From assembly GCA_020439995.1 (NCBI GenBank), contig JAGROY010000202.1:1-59084 (forward strand): 59,084 nt of DNA, in the 5' to 3' direction. Position numbers and translations under genes: made by a program. Every line of letters begins with the position of its first letter. The stretch's first letter is position 1. A model generated the notes under the pieces. The model did not search any database. It saw only the letters and a program-made list of their open reading frames with translations, and had not been told where the DNA came from. The DNA comes from Verrucomicrobiia bacterium (lineage in GTDB: Bacteria; Verrucomicrobiota; Verrucomicrobiia; Verrucomicrobiales; DEV007). Positions 26,289-34,501 of the stretch are shown here, piece after piece.

Positions 26289-26966
26289 TCAATGGTGGTC
26301 TTCGGGTGTCCATCCAACGACGATGTCGAACCGCGCCTGCAGGTCTCCTGCGTGGGATTCTTTAATCGGACGTAGATCGATCATCACCGATGCCAGTTGA
26401 TTCGGATCAGTGATCTGCTTGAGTATTCCGTCGGCTGGATTTCCCGGGTCACCTTTGACGTACATCTGAGTCGTCAGAATGCGCTTGTTGCCCTTGCTGA
26501 TGGCAAAGTGAATGTGTGGCGTCCGGCCTGGGTAGGGGGCTGGTTTAATGGTGCGAAAATAGTAGCGGCCCTTCCGGTCGGTGAGGAATCGCCCGTAGCC
26601 TTGAAAGTCTTTGTCCTGCTTGTCCTTGTTCTTGTCGGAGCTGCCTGTGTGGAGGTAAACACCATTGCTGTCACACTGCCAGATCTCGACCAGCGCGTTG
26701 GGAATCGGCCTGCCCTTGATGTCAAAGACGTGTCCGGAAAGGTGCGTGATGGCACCCACGGCGGGAGTGATTCGATCTGAGACGACAATAAGGTCATTGT
26801 CCGTATCGAGCGGCATTTTGTCCGGATAAAACGGGCCCTCAGTGGCTGGGGGAGTCAGCGTAAGGGCTTCGGCGAAGGCTCCGGCGGTGGTGAAGAGAGT
26901 CGCGGATCCAAGAGTGGCGAGCCGGAGAAAATCACGGCGATGGCAGGAGGGGCAGGAAGTATTCAT
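26289..26966 (-). CDS. Tat-exported intradiol ring-cleavage dioxygenase
   Basis: This 225-residue protein has a Tat signal (CHRRDFLRLA, residues 8-18) and a hydrophobic core. The mature part matches the protocatechuate 3,4-dioxygenase/intradiol fold: TEGPFYPDKMP, then SGHVFDIKGRPIPNALVEIWQCDSNGVYLH, then RYYFRTIKPAPYPGRTPHIHF. The last segments carry the two tyrosines and two histidines that bind non-haem Fe(III) in this family. It would cleave catechol-type rings between the hydroxyls using O2. Exported Tat-dependent members occur in several PVC and Bacteroidetes genomes; the physiological substrate is unknown. It stands about 45 bp after the sigma factor start on the same strand, with no obvious functional link. 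Confidence 0.85.
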   Translation of the reverse strand: MNTSCPSCHRRDFLRLATLGSATLFTTAGAFAEALTLTPPATEGPFYPDKMPLDTDNDLIVVSDRITPAVGAITHLSGHVFDIKGRPIPNALVEIWQCDSNGVYLHTGSSDKNKDKQDKDFQGYGRFLTDRKGRYYFRTIKPAPYPGRTPHIHFAISKGNKRILTTQMYVKGDPGNPADGILKQITDPNQLASVMIDLRPIKESHAGDLQARFDIVVGWTPEDHH

Positions 26967-27025
26967 CAGCGTAGTTTGACCGATGCCGGTGCAGGAGTCC
27001 AGCCCTACGATGCCCAGTATTCAAA

Positions 27026-27928
27026 CTAACCACCTGACGAATTCATCGCCATGGTGTCGCCCATGTGCGCGTAAATTTCGAGGCATCGGGCCGAGTGTTC
27101 GACCAGATCATCTGCAAGACAGGCGCTGCCGGCTTCAAATACCGTGATTACTGCGGAACCGCCGAATGCAAAGAAGCCTTTTTCCTGACCTTTCTCGACG
27201 TTTCCAGGCATGGCTGTCTGGTTGATGCTCCCCACGTTGGTCGCTCCGATCTCCATCTGCAGGATGTTGCCAATGTCCGGTGATTGTATTTCCGTGAGCG
27301 TGCGCTTGTTCCGCCATAGGTAGTCGATACTTTTTCTCAACGCGATGGGGTTTACGGAATAAAGGGGGCCTTTGAGCAGTCTGGTCTCCGACGCTTTACC
27401 GCCAGTGCAGTAGTGGTAGCGATGGTAGTCGACTGGGCAGAGTCGCGACAGAACGAGCGCGCCCCCGCGGTAGCGATCTGCGAGCTTCTGGGAGCCTAAC
27501 AGGGATACCAGATCGAACTGCTGTCCTTTGACAAAAAAGCGATCGCCGGTAGAAAGATCAGGCACTGCCAAATGGCGGCCATCCGCCGGGAATGCCACGC
27601 TGCCAGGTACGTCGCATACTGGGCGGGCATCCGGTTTCAACTTCCGATAGAAGAATTCGTTAAACGACTGAAAGCTGTCAGGGGAATCTGCGAACTCAGA
27701 TGGATCGAGCCCGTAGTCGGCGATGAAGGGAGCCACTCGGCTACGGCTGGCGGGTTTGCTCATCCGGTGACCGTAAAGGGCAGAGAAGAAGGGGCGCTTG
27801 ACGAAGAGATTGAGTGAGAGCTGGCCCAGCCCGGTTTCGTAAACCCAGCGCAGTGGCTTTTCGCCGTAGATCTGTTCAGTTTCGATTTTGCCTGTGTAGC
27901 GGTTGTAGTAGGTGACGGGTTCACTCAT
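27026..27928 (-). CDS. psd: Phosphatidylserine decarboxylase
   Basis: This 300-residue pyruvoyl enzyme makes phosphatidylethanolamine from phosphatidylserine. Visible family features are SFNEFFYRKLKPDARPV, FPADGRHLA, VLSRLCPVDYHRYHY (PVDYHRFH motif) and the self-cleavage site in FFAFGGSAVITVF. There, the serine of GGS (residue 258) would become the pyruvoyl group; the cleavage motif is FGGS rather than the usual LGST. The gene is 32 bp downstream of the Aas-like acyl-activating gene on the same strand, so both probably act in phospholipid metabolism. Length and motif order fit the long (eukaryote-like/type II) bacterial group. Confidence 0.9.
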   Translation of the reverse strand: MSEPVTYYNRYTGKIETEQIYGEKPLRWVYETGLGQLSLNLFVKRPFFSALYGHRMSKPASRSRVAPFIADYGLDPSEFADSPDSFQSFNEFFYRKLKPDARPVCDVPGSVAFPADGRHLAVPDLSTGDRFFVKGQQFDLVSLLGSQKLADRYRGGALVLSRLCPVDYHRYHYCTGGKASETRLLKGPLYSVNPIALRKSIDYLWRNKRTLTEIQSPDIGNILQMEIGATNVGSINQTAMPGNVEKGQEKGFFAFGGSAVITVFEAGSACLADDLVEHSARCLEIYAHMGDTMAMNSSGG

Positions 27929-27960
27929 GCGCTGGAGAGAGGGGGGATTTGTCAGGGCAG

Positions 27961-30096
27961 TCAGCCGCAGGCCAGTTTTTCACAGCCTTTGATGTCGAGC
28001 TTTCCTGAAGCAAGAATTGGGATCTGCGGGACGGCCCGAATTTGCTTCGGAATCCACAGGGCGGCGACTCCTTCCTCAAGTAACTTCGCCCGCAACTGGG
28101 CCAAGGTTGCCATCGCATCCGCTTCCGAAGAAACCGCAGAGAGCAGGATGAGGGCCTCGCCCTTCGCTTCGTCCGGCACTCCGACGATTGCGATCATGCG
28201 CTCTGTTTCATCGTCGAGGCCGAGCGCCTGATTGATGTGCGCTTCCAGCGTTTCGTGTGGCACCATTTCACCGCCGATTTTCGAGAACCGAGACAAACGT
28301 CCTTCAATAAAAAGGAAGCCGTCTTCGTCGACGCGACCGAGGTCCCCAGTGCAGAACCAGCCCGCATCATCGATGACTTCACGCGTAATTTCCGGTTTGT
28401 TGTGATAGCCGTCGAAGACATTCGCTCCCTTGAACCATATGAGCCCTTGTTGATTGATGGGAAGGGGATCTCCACTGGACGCATCCGTAATTCGCAGCGC
28501 CAGGCCTGGCACAAGATGTCCCACCGAACCGCCTTTTTCAGATAGAAGACAGCGTACCGTGCCGCCCTTTGAGCGATCCGGCAGATTAATGTTGGATACA
28601 GGGGATGTTTCGGTGAGGCCGTAGCCTTCCATGACTTCTTTGCCAAACTTTTCGGAGAATGTTGCGGCGAGTTTCGCCGGCAATTTTTCCGCGCCGGTGG
28701 CGATCAGTTTCAACGTCGCCAGTTGCTCGCGATTGACCTTCCTGAGATAGCCGCGGAGGAATGTCGGAGTAGCGAGCATTACAGTCACACTGTATTTCTC
28801 AATCAGTCCCGCGAGCTTAGGTGCCTCGATGGGGGATGGATAAGTGACGAGGTCGATGCCATTCAAAATGGGATACCAGATCGTGACCGTGAATCCAAAG
28901 GAATGGAACAGGGGCAGGCAGCCCAATACTTTGTCGGTGCCTGGAGTCAGCGCAAGTCGTGCTCCGAACTGCTGGACGTTGCCTAGCAGATTCCGGTGGG
29001 AAAGTACAACGCCCTTTGGTTCTCCAGAGCTGCCACTGGTGAAAAGCAGGGCGGCTTCCTTGCGATCGCCCTTTTCCTGGATGCCGAGCAACATTGCGAG
29101 CACCGGCACAGGAAGGATTTTGCTCAGTACCAGCCACAGGGCGATCGTTGGTTTCAGGCTCGGCAGAACGCGTTCCAGGAAAATGAGGTCACGGTTCGGC
29201 GGCCAGGGAAAGGTCTGCATCTTTCTTACAAACGGATCCGCAGTGATGTAGCGGTCGAGCCCGGCTTGCTTCATCGCACTCTCCACGGAGCTTTTTCCCG
29301 CAGTGAAATTCAAATTCACGGGCTTCTTTCCAGCCAGCACAACGGCAAGATTCGCGACAACTCCTGCCTTGCCGGGGGGCAGGACGATACCGACTCGGTC
29401 GGCCTTTGTTTCCTTTTTGATCAGCCGACTCAGGGCACAGGCTACGGCCAGCAGCTTGTCGTAGCCAAGTTCGCTGCCGTCCATGCCATCCACGATTTTG
29501 CCAGTGGTGCCAAAGCGTTTGAGGCTATGGACAATGGCATACCCGAGGCTTCCTGTGAGAAACGGGGAACTCGTCAGTGCCGCTTCGTTTGCTGAAAACA
29601 GGCTCTCCCAGAATTGAGGCATCGAGTCCTTGCCTGGTTCCACGACCTTGCCGAAGCGAATTACGGTATCAGCCGAATGGGCGCCTCCGGGAGGTGGCAG
29701 GACGCTCACTCCGATGGGCTGCACGGGAACCTCGCATGACAACAGCACAGCGAGGGTTTCGCCCGGGCATTGACAGGTCCAGGCCGGCCAGCTTTCAATT
29801 TCCGATGGGAGGAAAAGAACACATTCACCGGACGCGATCGCTTTCTTGATCGCTTTGATTTCGCCCTCTTTGGGCCGTGGGACGGTGATCGTCAGCCGGG
29901 GGGTGCCTGTCTCCTGAAGTGCGGATTCCACACGCGGATCCAGTTTTGCACCAGTTTCATGAAGCATGCCCACTTTTCTCTCCTTCAGCGCGGAGCGGAT
30001 CGCGGCAAGGCTGTCAGCGGTTAAAATTGCAGGCACAAGCAGCGCTCCATTTGTGCTGATCGGTGATCCTTCGGTGGCGTTGAGAGAGGCTTTCAT
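27961..30096 (-). CDS. Aas-like acyl-activating enzyme with degenerate acyltransferase-like N-terminus
   Basis: This 711-residue protein has a full adenylate-forming domain. The P-loop-like LLFTSGSSGEPKGVVLSH is at residues 350-367, followed by GYGLTETSPVSN, GWFCTGDLGRVDEDGFLFIEGRLSRFSKIGGE and the C-terminal catalytic lysine region ILASGKLDIKG. This matches the acyl-ACP synthetase half of Aas. Residues 1-190 look like the preceding acyltransferase region, but I see no HX4D motif, so the transferase may be dead or very divergent. The protein would activate fatty acids for lysophospholipid repair. It is the first gene of a pair with psd and diverges from a propeller gene. Confidence 0.75.
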   Translation of the reverse strand: MKASLNATEGSPISTNGALLVPAILTADSLAAIRSALKERKVGMLHETGAKLDPRVESALQETGTPRLTITVPRPKEGEIKAIKKAIASGECVLFLPSEIESWPAWTCQCPGETLAVLLSCEVPVQPIGVSVLPPPGGAHSADTVIRFGKVVEPGKDSMPQFWESLFSANEAALTSSPFLTGSLGYAIVHSLKRFGTTGKIVDGMDGSELGYDKLLAVACALSRLIKKETKADRVGIVLPPGKAGVVANLAVVLAGKKPVNLNFTAGKSSVESAMKQAGLDRYITADPFVRKMQTFPWPPNRDLIFLERVLPSLKPTIALWLVLSKILPVPVLAMLLGIQEKGDRKEAALLFTSGSSGEPKGVVLSHRNLLGNVQQFGARLALTPGTDKVLGCLPLFHSFGFTVTIWYPILNGIDLVTYPSPIEAPKLAGLIEKYSVTVMLATPTFLRGYLRKVNREQLATLKLIATGAEKLPAKLAATFSEKFGKEVMEGYGLTETSPVSNINLPDRSKGGTVRCLLSEKGGSVGHLVPGLALRITDASSGDPLPINQQGLIWFKGANVFDGYHNKPEITREVIDDAGWFCTGDLGRVDEDGFLFIEGRLSRFSKIGGEMVPHETLEAHINQALGLDDETERMIAIVGVPDEAKGEALILLSAVSSEADAMATLAQLRAKLLEEGVAALWIPKQIRAVPQIPILASGKLDIKGCEKLACG

Positions 30097-30331
30097 AGTG
30101 GGGCGAAAATCGTGGATGGCCAGTTCGCTGTGCGGACTATGCTTGGCGTGGTGCGATCGATCAAGGAATTAGGCGGGAGTTGGCGACGATTGGTGAAGCT
30201 TGTACCGAATCTTTTCCACCTTGCCAAAACACAGCCGATTTTGTTGGTCGGGAGAATCGCCGGGTTCTATGGTCTGATCGATGAAAAAAGTAGACCGATC
30301 CGTAAGAGTTCTCTCGAAGAAAGCCACCGCT

Positions 30332-31546
30332 ATGCAGCGAAACGCCTCTCTATGCATCGTCGCCGCATCGGCACTGACTTCAGTGGTAAATGCTGCCGAA
30401 TGGCCGTTCTTCCGTGGCCCTGAATACACGGGCGCCTCGCAGGAGAGTAGCTGGAATCCAAAGTTCAGTGACCCCAGAATCGCCTGGAAGGCGGAAGTCG
30501 GCACGGGTGCGGCGAGTTTTACGGTGATGGGGAATCGTGTCCTCACCAGTGGTAACAAGGACGATAAGGACACGATCTGGTGCTTTGATCTGGATAGTGG
30601 CAAAGTATTGTGGAAGGACACTTTTCCGTGCAAGTTTGAGAAGCGGATGTTCGAAGGTGGTACGGCCTCGACTCCGACGATCGACGGTGACCGTGTCTAT
30701 AATCTCAGTTATGACGGTCAACTGCGCTGCTTGAATCTTGCAGACGGCTCCCTCGTGTGGAAAGCGCATTTGATCGATGATTTCGGCGGGAACCTCTCAA
30801 CTTGGAAATATGCGGGCTCCCCGTTGGTGCAGGGAAAGCTGGTCATCGTTGATTGCGGCGGTAATGGAAACTCGACGCTCGCGCTGGATAAATCGACTGG
30901 AAAAAAAGTGTGGGGCTCGGGGAACCAGAATGCCGGATACGCGTCTCCGATTCCAATGAACTTGAAAGGCGAGGCAGCGGTGCTGGTTTTTAAAGGCAAG
31001 TCGATGGTGGCCCAACGCGTGTCCGACGGAAAGCAGCTGTGGGAAGTGGAATGGGAGACTTCCTATGACGTAAATGCTTCGTCGCCGGTGCCATTGCCCA
31101 ATGAGCAGATTGTGATCACTAGCGGTTACGGTGGAGGCAGGGCAGCACTCTATGATTTGTCCGGCAGTTCTCCAAAGGAGCTCTGGCGCAACGATGATAT
31201 CAAGACAAAGATGAGCAGTGCCGTGGTTCACGGTGATGGAGTTTTCGCCGTGAGCGGTGACAATAGTGGCAAGCTGATCTGTGTTTCGCTGAAGACAGGC
31301 AAAACGCTTTGGACTGAGGGCGGGTTCGGATTCGGGACTCTCACCCTGGCTGGCGATAAGCTGGTGATTCTGGGAGAGAGCGGCAATCTCGTAATCGCTG
31401 AGGCCACCACCAGCGGATACAAGCCAATTTCGGAAGCCGTGATCCTCAAGCGCAAGTGCTGGGTAAATCCAGTGCTCGTGAACGGGCGCGTCCTCGCCAA
31501 GAATAACAAGGGAGATACCGTTTGTGTCGATCTTTCTAAAGAATGA
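30332..31546 (+). CDS. Exported PQQ-like beta-propeller protein
   Basis: ATG 30332 (MQRNASLCIVAASALTSVVNAAE) gives a clean signal peptide with cleavage after NAA; the frame is open from ATG 30281. The 404-residue protein begins its mature part with EWPFFRGPEYTGAS, the WP-FRGP--G-S start of the PQQ-like propeller proteins abundant in Planctomycetes and Verrucomicrobia. Repeated blade motifs follow (GKVLWKDTFP, GSLVWKAHL, GKKVWGSGN, GKQLWEVEW, GKTLWTEG). It is probably periplasmic and either a binding or scaffold protein. I see no strong dehydrogenase active-site residues, so enzyme activity is not claimed. Confidence 0.75.
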   Translation: MQRNASLCIVAASALTSVVNAAEWPFFRGPEYTGASQESSWNPKFSDPRIAWKAEVGTGAASFTVMGNRVLTSGNKDDKDTIWCFDLDSGKVLWKDTFPCKFEKRMFEGGTASTPTIDGDRVYNLSYDGQLRCLNLADGSLVWKAHLIDDFGGNLSTWKYAGSPLVQGKLVIVDCGGNGNSTLALDKSTGKKVWGSGNQNAGYASPIPMNLKGEAAVLVFKGKSMVAQRVSDGKQLWEVEWETSYDVNASSPVPLPNEQIVITSGYGGGRAALYDLSGSSPKELWRNDDIKTKMSSAVVHGDGVFAVSGDNSGKLICVSLKTGKTLWTEGGFGFGTLTLAGDKLVILGESGNLVIAEATTSGYKPISEAVILKRKCWVNPVLVNGRVLAKNNKGDTVCVDLSKE

Positions 31547-31681
31547 CTCAAAAACAATTGAATAGTGCTGGCGGCTATTTTAAATTTTTTTCTTCCGGAT
31601 GTGACTTCGATTCAAGTTCCAGCCTCTAATCCCGTGGAAGCACGATTTGACCGTGTTTCTACCTCGATTGGGTACCGAAAG

Positions 31682-31720
31682 GGGAGGGCTCGGATAGCCT
31701 CCGGCTGGATGAGTCCTCCC
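31682..31720. terminator. Strong stem-loop between convergent genes
   Basis: GGGAGGGCTC (31682-31691) pairs with GAGTCCTCCC (31711-31720) with one G-T wobble. A 19-nt loop carries an inner AGCC/GGCT hairpin. It lies between the propeller gene (forward) and rlmH (reverse). No T-run follows, so a terminator role is uncertain; a palindromic repeat element is the alternative. Confidence 0.4.
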
Positions 31721-31748
31721 TAACCTCCCAGGATATCTCAAGGATAAA

Positions 31749-32198
31749 TCAGCGGTGATACGGTTCTCCCCGCTTCAGTGTGTAGACACGGTAGAGCTGT
31801 TCAAGAATCACGACTAGCGCCAGTTCGTGCTGCAGGGTGAAGCTGCTGATCGAGAGGATCACGGAAGCTTTTTCTCGGATCCACGCCGCGTGGCCGTCAG
31901 CGCCTCCGATGAAAAGCACGATGCGCTTTACGGTGCCGCTCATTTCCCATTGATCGACAGAGTCACGGAAAGTCTCAGTCGTCCATTTTTCGCCGCGTTC
32001 ATCCAGCGCGACGAACAACGCTCCCTCACACAGTTTGGCGAACGCCGAGCCGGAGGAGTCTGCTTTTGCCACGTCCGATTCCTTCAAGAATACCACTTCC
32101 ACAGGAACATAGCGCTGGAGACGTTTGAGATATTCCGCCATGCCGGACTTGGCGTATGCCAAGGCAGGCTTTCCGACTACGGCGATTTGCCACTTCAT
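31749..32198 (-). CDS. rlmH: 23S rRNA pseudouridine-1915 N3-methyltransferase RlmH
   Basis: This 149-residue SPOUT methyltransferase modifies m3Psi1915 in helix 69 of 23S rRNA. Family features are MKWQIAVVGKP at the start, ALFVALDERGEKWTTETFRD, the cofactor knot VLFIGGADG, and the conserved C-terminal LEQLYRVYTLKRGEPYHR. Its start overlaps the stop of the upstream Gfo/Idh/MocA gene as ATGA, so translation is coupled. Length is normal for the family. Confidence 0.95.
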   Translation of the reverse strand: MKWQIAVVGKPALAYAKSGMAEYLKRLQRYVPVEVVFLKESDVAKADSSGSAFAKLCEGALFVALDERGEKWTTETFRDSVDQWEMSGTVKRIVLFIGGADGHAAWIREKASVILSISSFTLQHELALVVILEQLYRVYTLKRGEPYHR

Positions 32199-33214
32199 TG
32201 CTTACGATGACCGAGGGGGCGGAGGTTGTTGCGATAGATCTCGAGAACTAAGTCAGTGGCCAATCGTCCGCTCTCCCCGGGAACCGCTGGTTCACGCTGG
32301 TCGCGAATCGCAGCCACGAAATCCGCGATGATCGCCTCGTGTCCGGCGGTATCGGCGACGGCTGCACTCTGTGCGCCGTCATGGACTGCGAATTTGCGAC
32401 GATTGCCTGGGTTTTCGACACCTTCGATCGTCCACTGGGTGATTTCGTCATTCTCCATCACGATAGATCCCAGAGCTGAATGGATCTCCAGCACTGTGGC
32501 AAAGCCGGGTTTGCAGGCGGACGAGGCGGTGATGGAGCCGATCATTCCACGATCGTAGTGGAGGAGCGCGACTCCATGGTCTTCAACTTCGATCGAGTGC
32601 GCAAACGTCCCTAACATGCTGACGACTTTGTCCGGCATTCCGAAGAACCAGACAAATAAGTCGACGTTGTGGGCTGCCTGCTGGATGAATGGGCCGCCGC
32701 CGTCGATCTCGAAACCGCCACGGTAGGCACCTGATGCATAGTAAGAATCATCGCGCCAGAACTTTACCCTCATATCCGCCGCGAAGATTCTGCCCAATGC
32801 GCCGGTCTCGATCAGGCGTTTGACTGCTTGGTTATCCGGGCTCATGCGTCGCTGATAGCTGACTGCGAGAGTTACCCCGGCAGCCCTGCATGCAGTGATC
32901 ATCTGATCCATCGCTTCGCTGGTGATATCGAGCACTTTCTCCACAAGTACGTGCTTGCAAGCTCCTGCTGCTGCAATGGCGGAAGCAGCGTGGGTGCCAT
33001 TGGGGGTGCACAGTGCTACTGCATCGCACGGACAGTCGATTGCTTCAATGCTGTCAAATATCGGAATCGTTGAAGGCAGGAAGGCGGGCCGCGTCTGCGA
33101 CCGCGATACCAGCCCCGTTACATTGATTCCTTCGAGTCGCTCGATGGCATTCCAGTAGGTACCGGCTATGTTGCCGGAGCCGACGATCACCAAGGAGAAG
33201 GCACGGTCACTCAT
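32195..33214 (-). CDS. Gfo/Idh/MocA-family oxidoreductase
   Basis: ATG 33214 (MSDRAFSLVIVGSGNIAGTYW) is chosen because the Rossmann strand with the GxGxxA motif follows directly; the longer frame to 33388 reads into the next gene. The 339-residue NAD(P)-dependent oxidoreductase has CDAVALCTPNGTHA and HVLVEKV-D, the family's EKP-like lysine region here as EKV, then AAHNVDLFVWFFG near the active site with the conserved histidine. Family members reduce or oxidise sugars and inositols; the substrate cannot be assigned. Its stop overlaps the rlmH start. Confidence 0.85.
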   Translation of the reverse strand: MSDRAFSLVIVGSGNIAGTYWNAIERLEGINVTGLVSRSQTRPAFLPSTIPIFDSIEAIDCPCDAVALCTPNGTHAASAIAAAGACKHVLVEKVLDITSEAMDQMITACRAAGVTLAVSYQRRMSPDNQAVKRLIETGALGRIFAADMRVKFWRDDSYYASGAYRGGFEIDGGGPFIQQAAHNVDLFVWFFGMPDKVVSMLGTFAHSIEVEDHGVALLHYDRGMIGSITASSACKPGFATVLEIHSALGSIVMENDEITQWTIEGVENPGNRRKFAVHDGAQSAAVADTAGHEAIIADFVAAIRDQREPAVPGESGRLATDLVLEIYRNNLRPLGHRKQ

Positions 33215-33242
33215 GCTGGCAGGCAGTCTCAGGTCGAACGGG

Positions 33243-34382
33243 TCAATAGATGTCGCGCCGATAACGCTTGTCTTTGTGCATCTGCTCGATGTAGGCAGCG
33301 GCCTCCTCTGGGCTTTTGCCGCCAGCAGTTTCGACAACTGTGTGCAGGGCCTTGTCCACATCCGGCGCCATCCGGCTGGCGTCGCCACAGATGTAGAAGA
33401 TGGCTCCTTGTTCCAACCACTGCCAGAGCTCCTCGGCGTGTTCGAGAATCTTGTGCTGAATGTAGACCTTTTCCTGCTGGTCGCGGCTCCAGGCGGTTGT
33501 CAGTTTCTCCAATGTTCCATCTGCGAGATACTGTTCCCACTCGTGTTTGTAAAAAAAGCATGTGGCCTCGTGAATTTCTCCGAAGAAGAGCCAAGCCTTG
33601 CCCTTGGCCGATGTCGCCCTGCGTTCCTGGAGGAAGGCTCTAAACGGAGCGATGCCGGTGCCGGGGCCACACATGATGATGGGTGTCGCATCGGCAGGTT
33701 CAGGCGGACGGAATCCTTTTCCTGGAGTGATGAAACATCGGAGTGGCGTCTCGGAATCGATGCGCTCCGCCAGCCATGTCGAACACACTCCCTGCCGCTT
33801 TCGACCGAATGATTCGTATGCGACGGTGGCTACTGTGAGGTGCACCTCGTCCGGATGAGCCTTCAGGCTGGACGCTATCGAATACAGTCGTACCTGGAGT
33901 TTTCTCAACACACCTACAAACTCCTCAGGCGTGAATTTCGCATCGGGGTATTCCAGAAGAACATCGATGATTTCGCGTCCCCACGACCACTCTGCCAATT
34001 CTTTCTTCCGATCAGGAGTCAGCAAATCGCCAAAGGCAGTTGTGGCTGAAGTTTTATCGTTGACCGCAGCGAGGAATTTTTTGTCAGGAGCGGTGATGGC
34101 GAAAGTCTCGATCAGAGCCGTGCGAATATCAGTGGTGGCACCATCGGGATCCTCCACCTCTTCGTCCCCTGTAAATCCTAGCGCGACCAGAATCTCGTCA
34201 GCGAGAGCAGGGGAGTTGTGGGAGAATAGCGCCAGCGAATCACCCGGGAGAAATTCCAGGCCGGAACCTTCAAGGCTGATTTCGTAGTGCCAAGTGTCTT
34301 TTTCCGTGCATCCTGCGGTAAGCAGATCGGCCTGCTTCAGTTTGGCCGTGCAGGGATTCTTGCGGTTAAAGGTGGTGGTCAT
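33243..34382 (-). CDS. CysJ-like FAD/NADPH reductase lacking the flavodoxin domain
   Basis: This 379-residue protein corresponds to the C-terminal FAD- and NADPH-binding half of sulfite reductase flavoprotein/cytochrome P450 reductase. It begins directly with the FAD domain (HYEISLEGSGLEFLPGDSLALF). RLYSIASS gives the FAD-binding RxYS motif, and GVCSTWLA the conserved -G--S-(Y/W)L-. The NADPH domain has PIIMCGPGTGIAPFRAFLQER, LFFGE, and YICGDASRMAPDVDKAL. The N-terminal FMN/flavodoxin domain is absent, so electrons would be passed to a separate partner. It starts after a 119-bp gap from the secA end on the same strand. Confidence 0.85.
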   Translation of the reverse strand: MTTTFNRKNPCTAKLKQADLLTAGCTEKDTWHYEISLEGSGLEFLPGDSLALFSHNSPALADEILVALGFTGDEEVEDPDGATTDIRTALIETFAITAPDKKFLAAVNDKTSATTAFGDLLTPDRKKELAEWSWGREIIDVLLEYPDAKFTPEEFVGVLRKLQVRLYSIASSLKAHPDEVHLTVATVAYESFGRKRQGVCSTWLAERIDSETPLRCFITPGKGFRPPEPADATPIIMCGPGTGIAPFRAFLQERRATSAKGKAWLFFGEIHEATCFFYKHEWEQYLADGTLEKLTTAWSRDQQEKVYIQHKILEHAEELWQWLEQGAIFYICGDASRMAPDVDKALHTVVETAGGKSPEEAAAYIEQMHKDKRYRRDIY

Positions 34383-34501
34383 TTGATGATGCAGATACTT
34401 CCGAGCTGAAATTCTACCAAACTCCGAAAATGTACGAATCAGCTACTCTTCCCGTGGGGAGCAACTGGATTCGCATGAAATGACCGCTCTCGTCAATACT
34501 G

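Noticed and set aside
31561..31592. AATAG/CTATT hairpin with T-run after the PQQ-like propeller gene
   Set aside because: The stem is five A/T-rich pairs with a 9-nt loop, too weak to call as a terminator despite the following T-tract.
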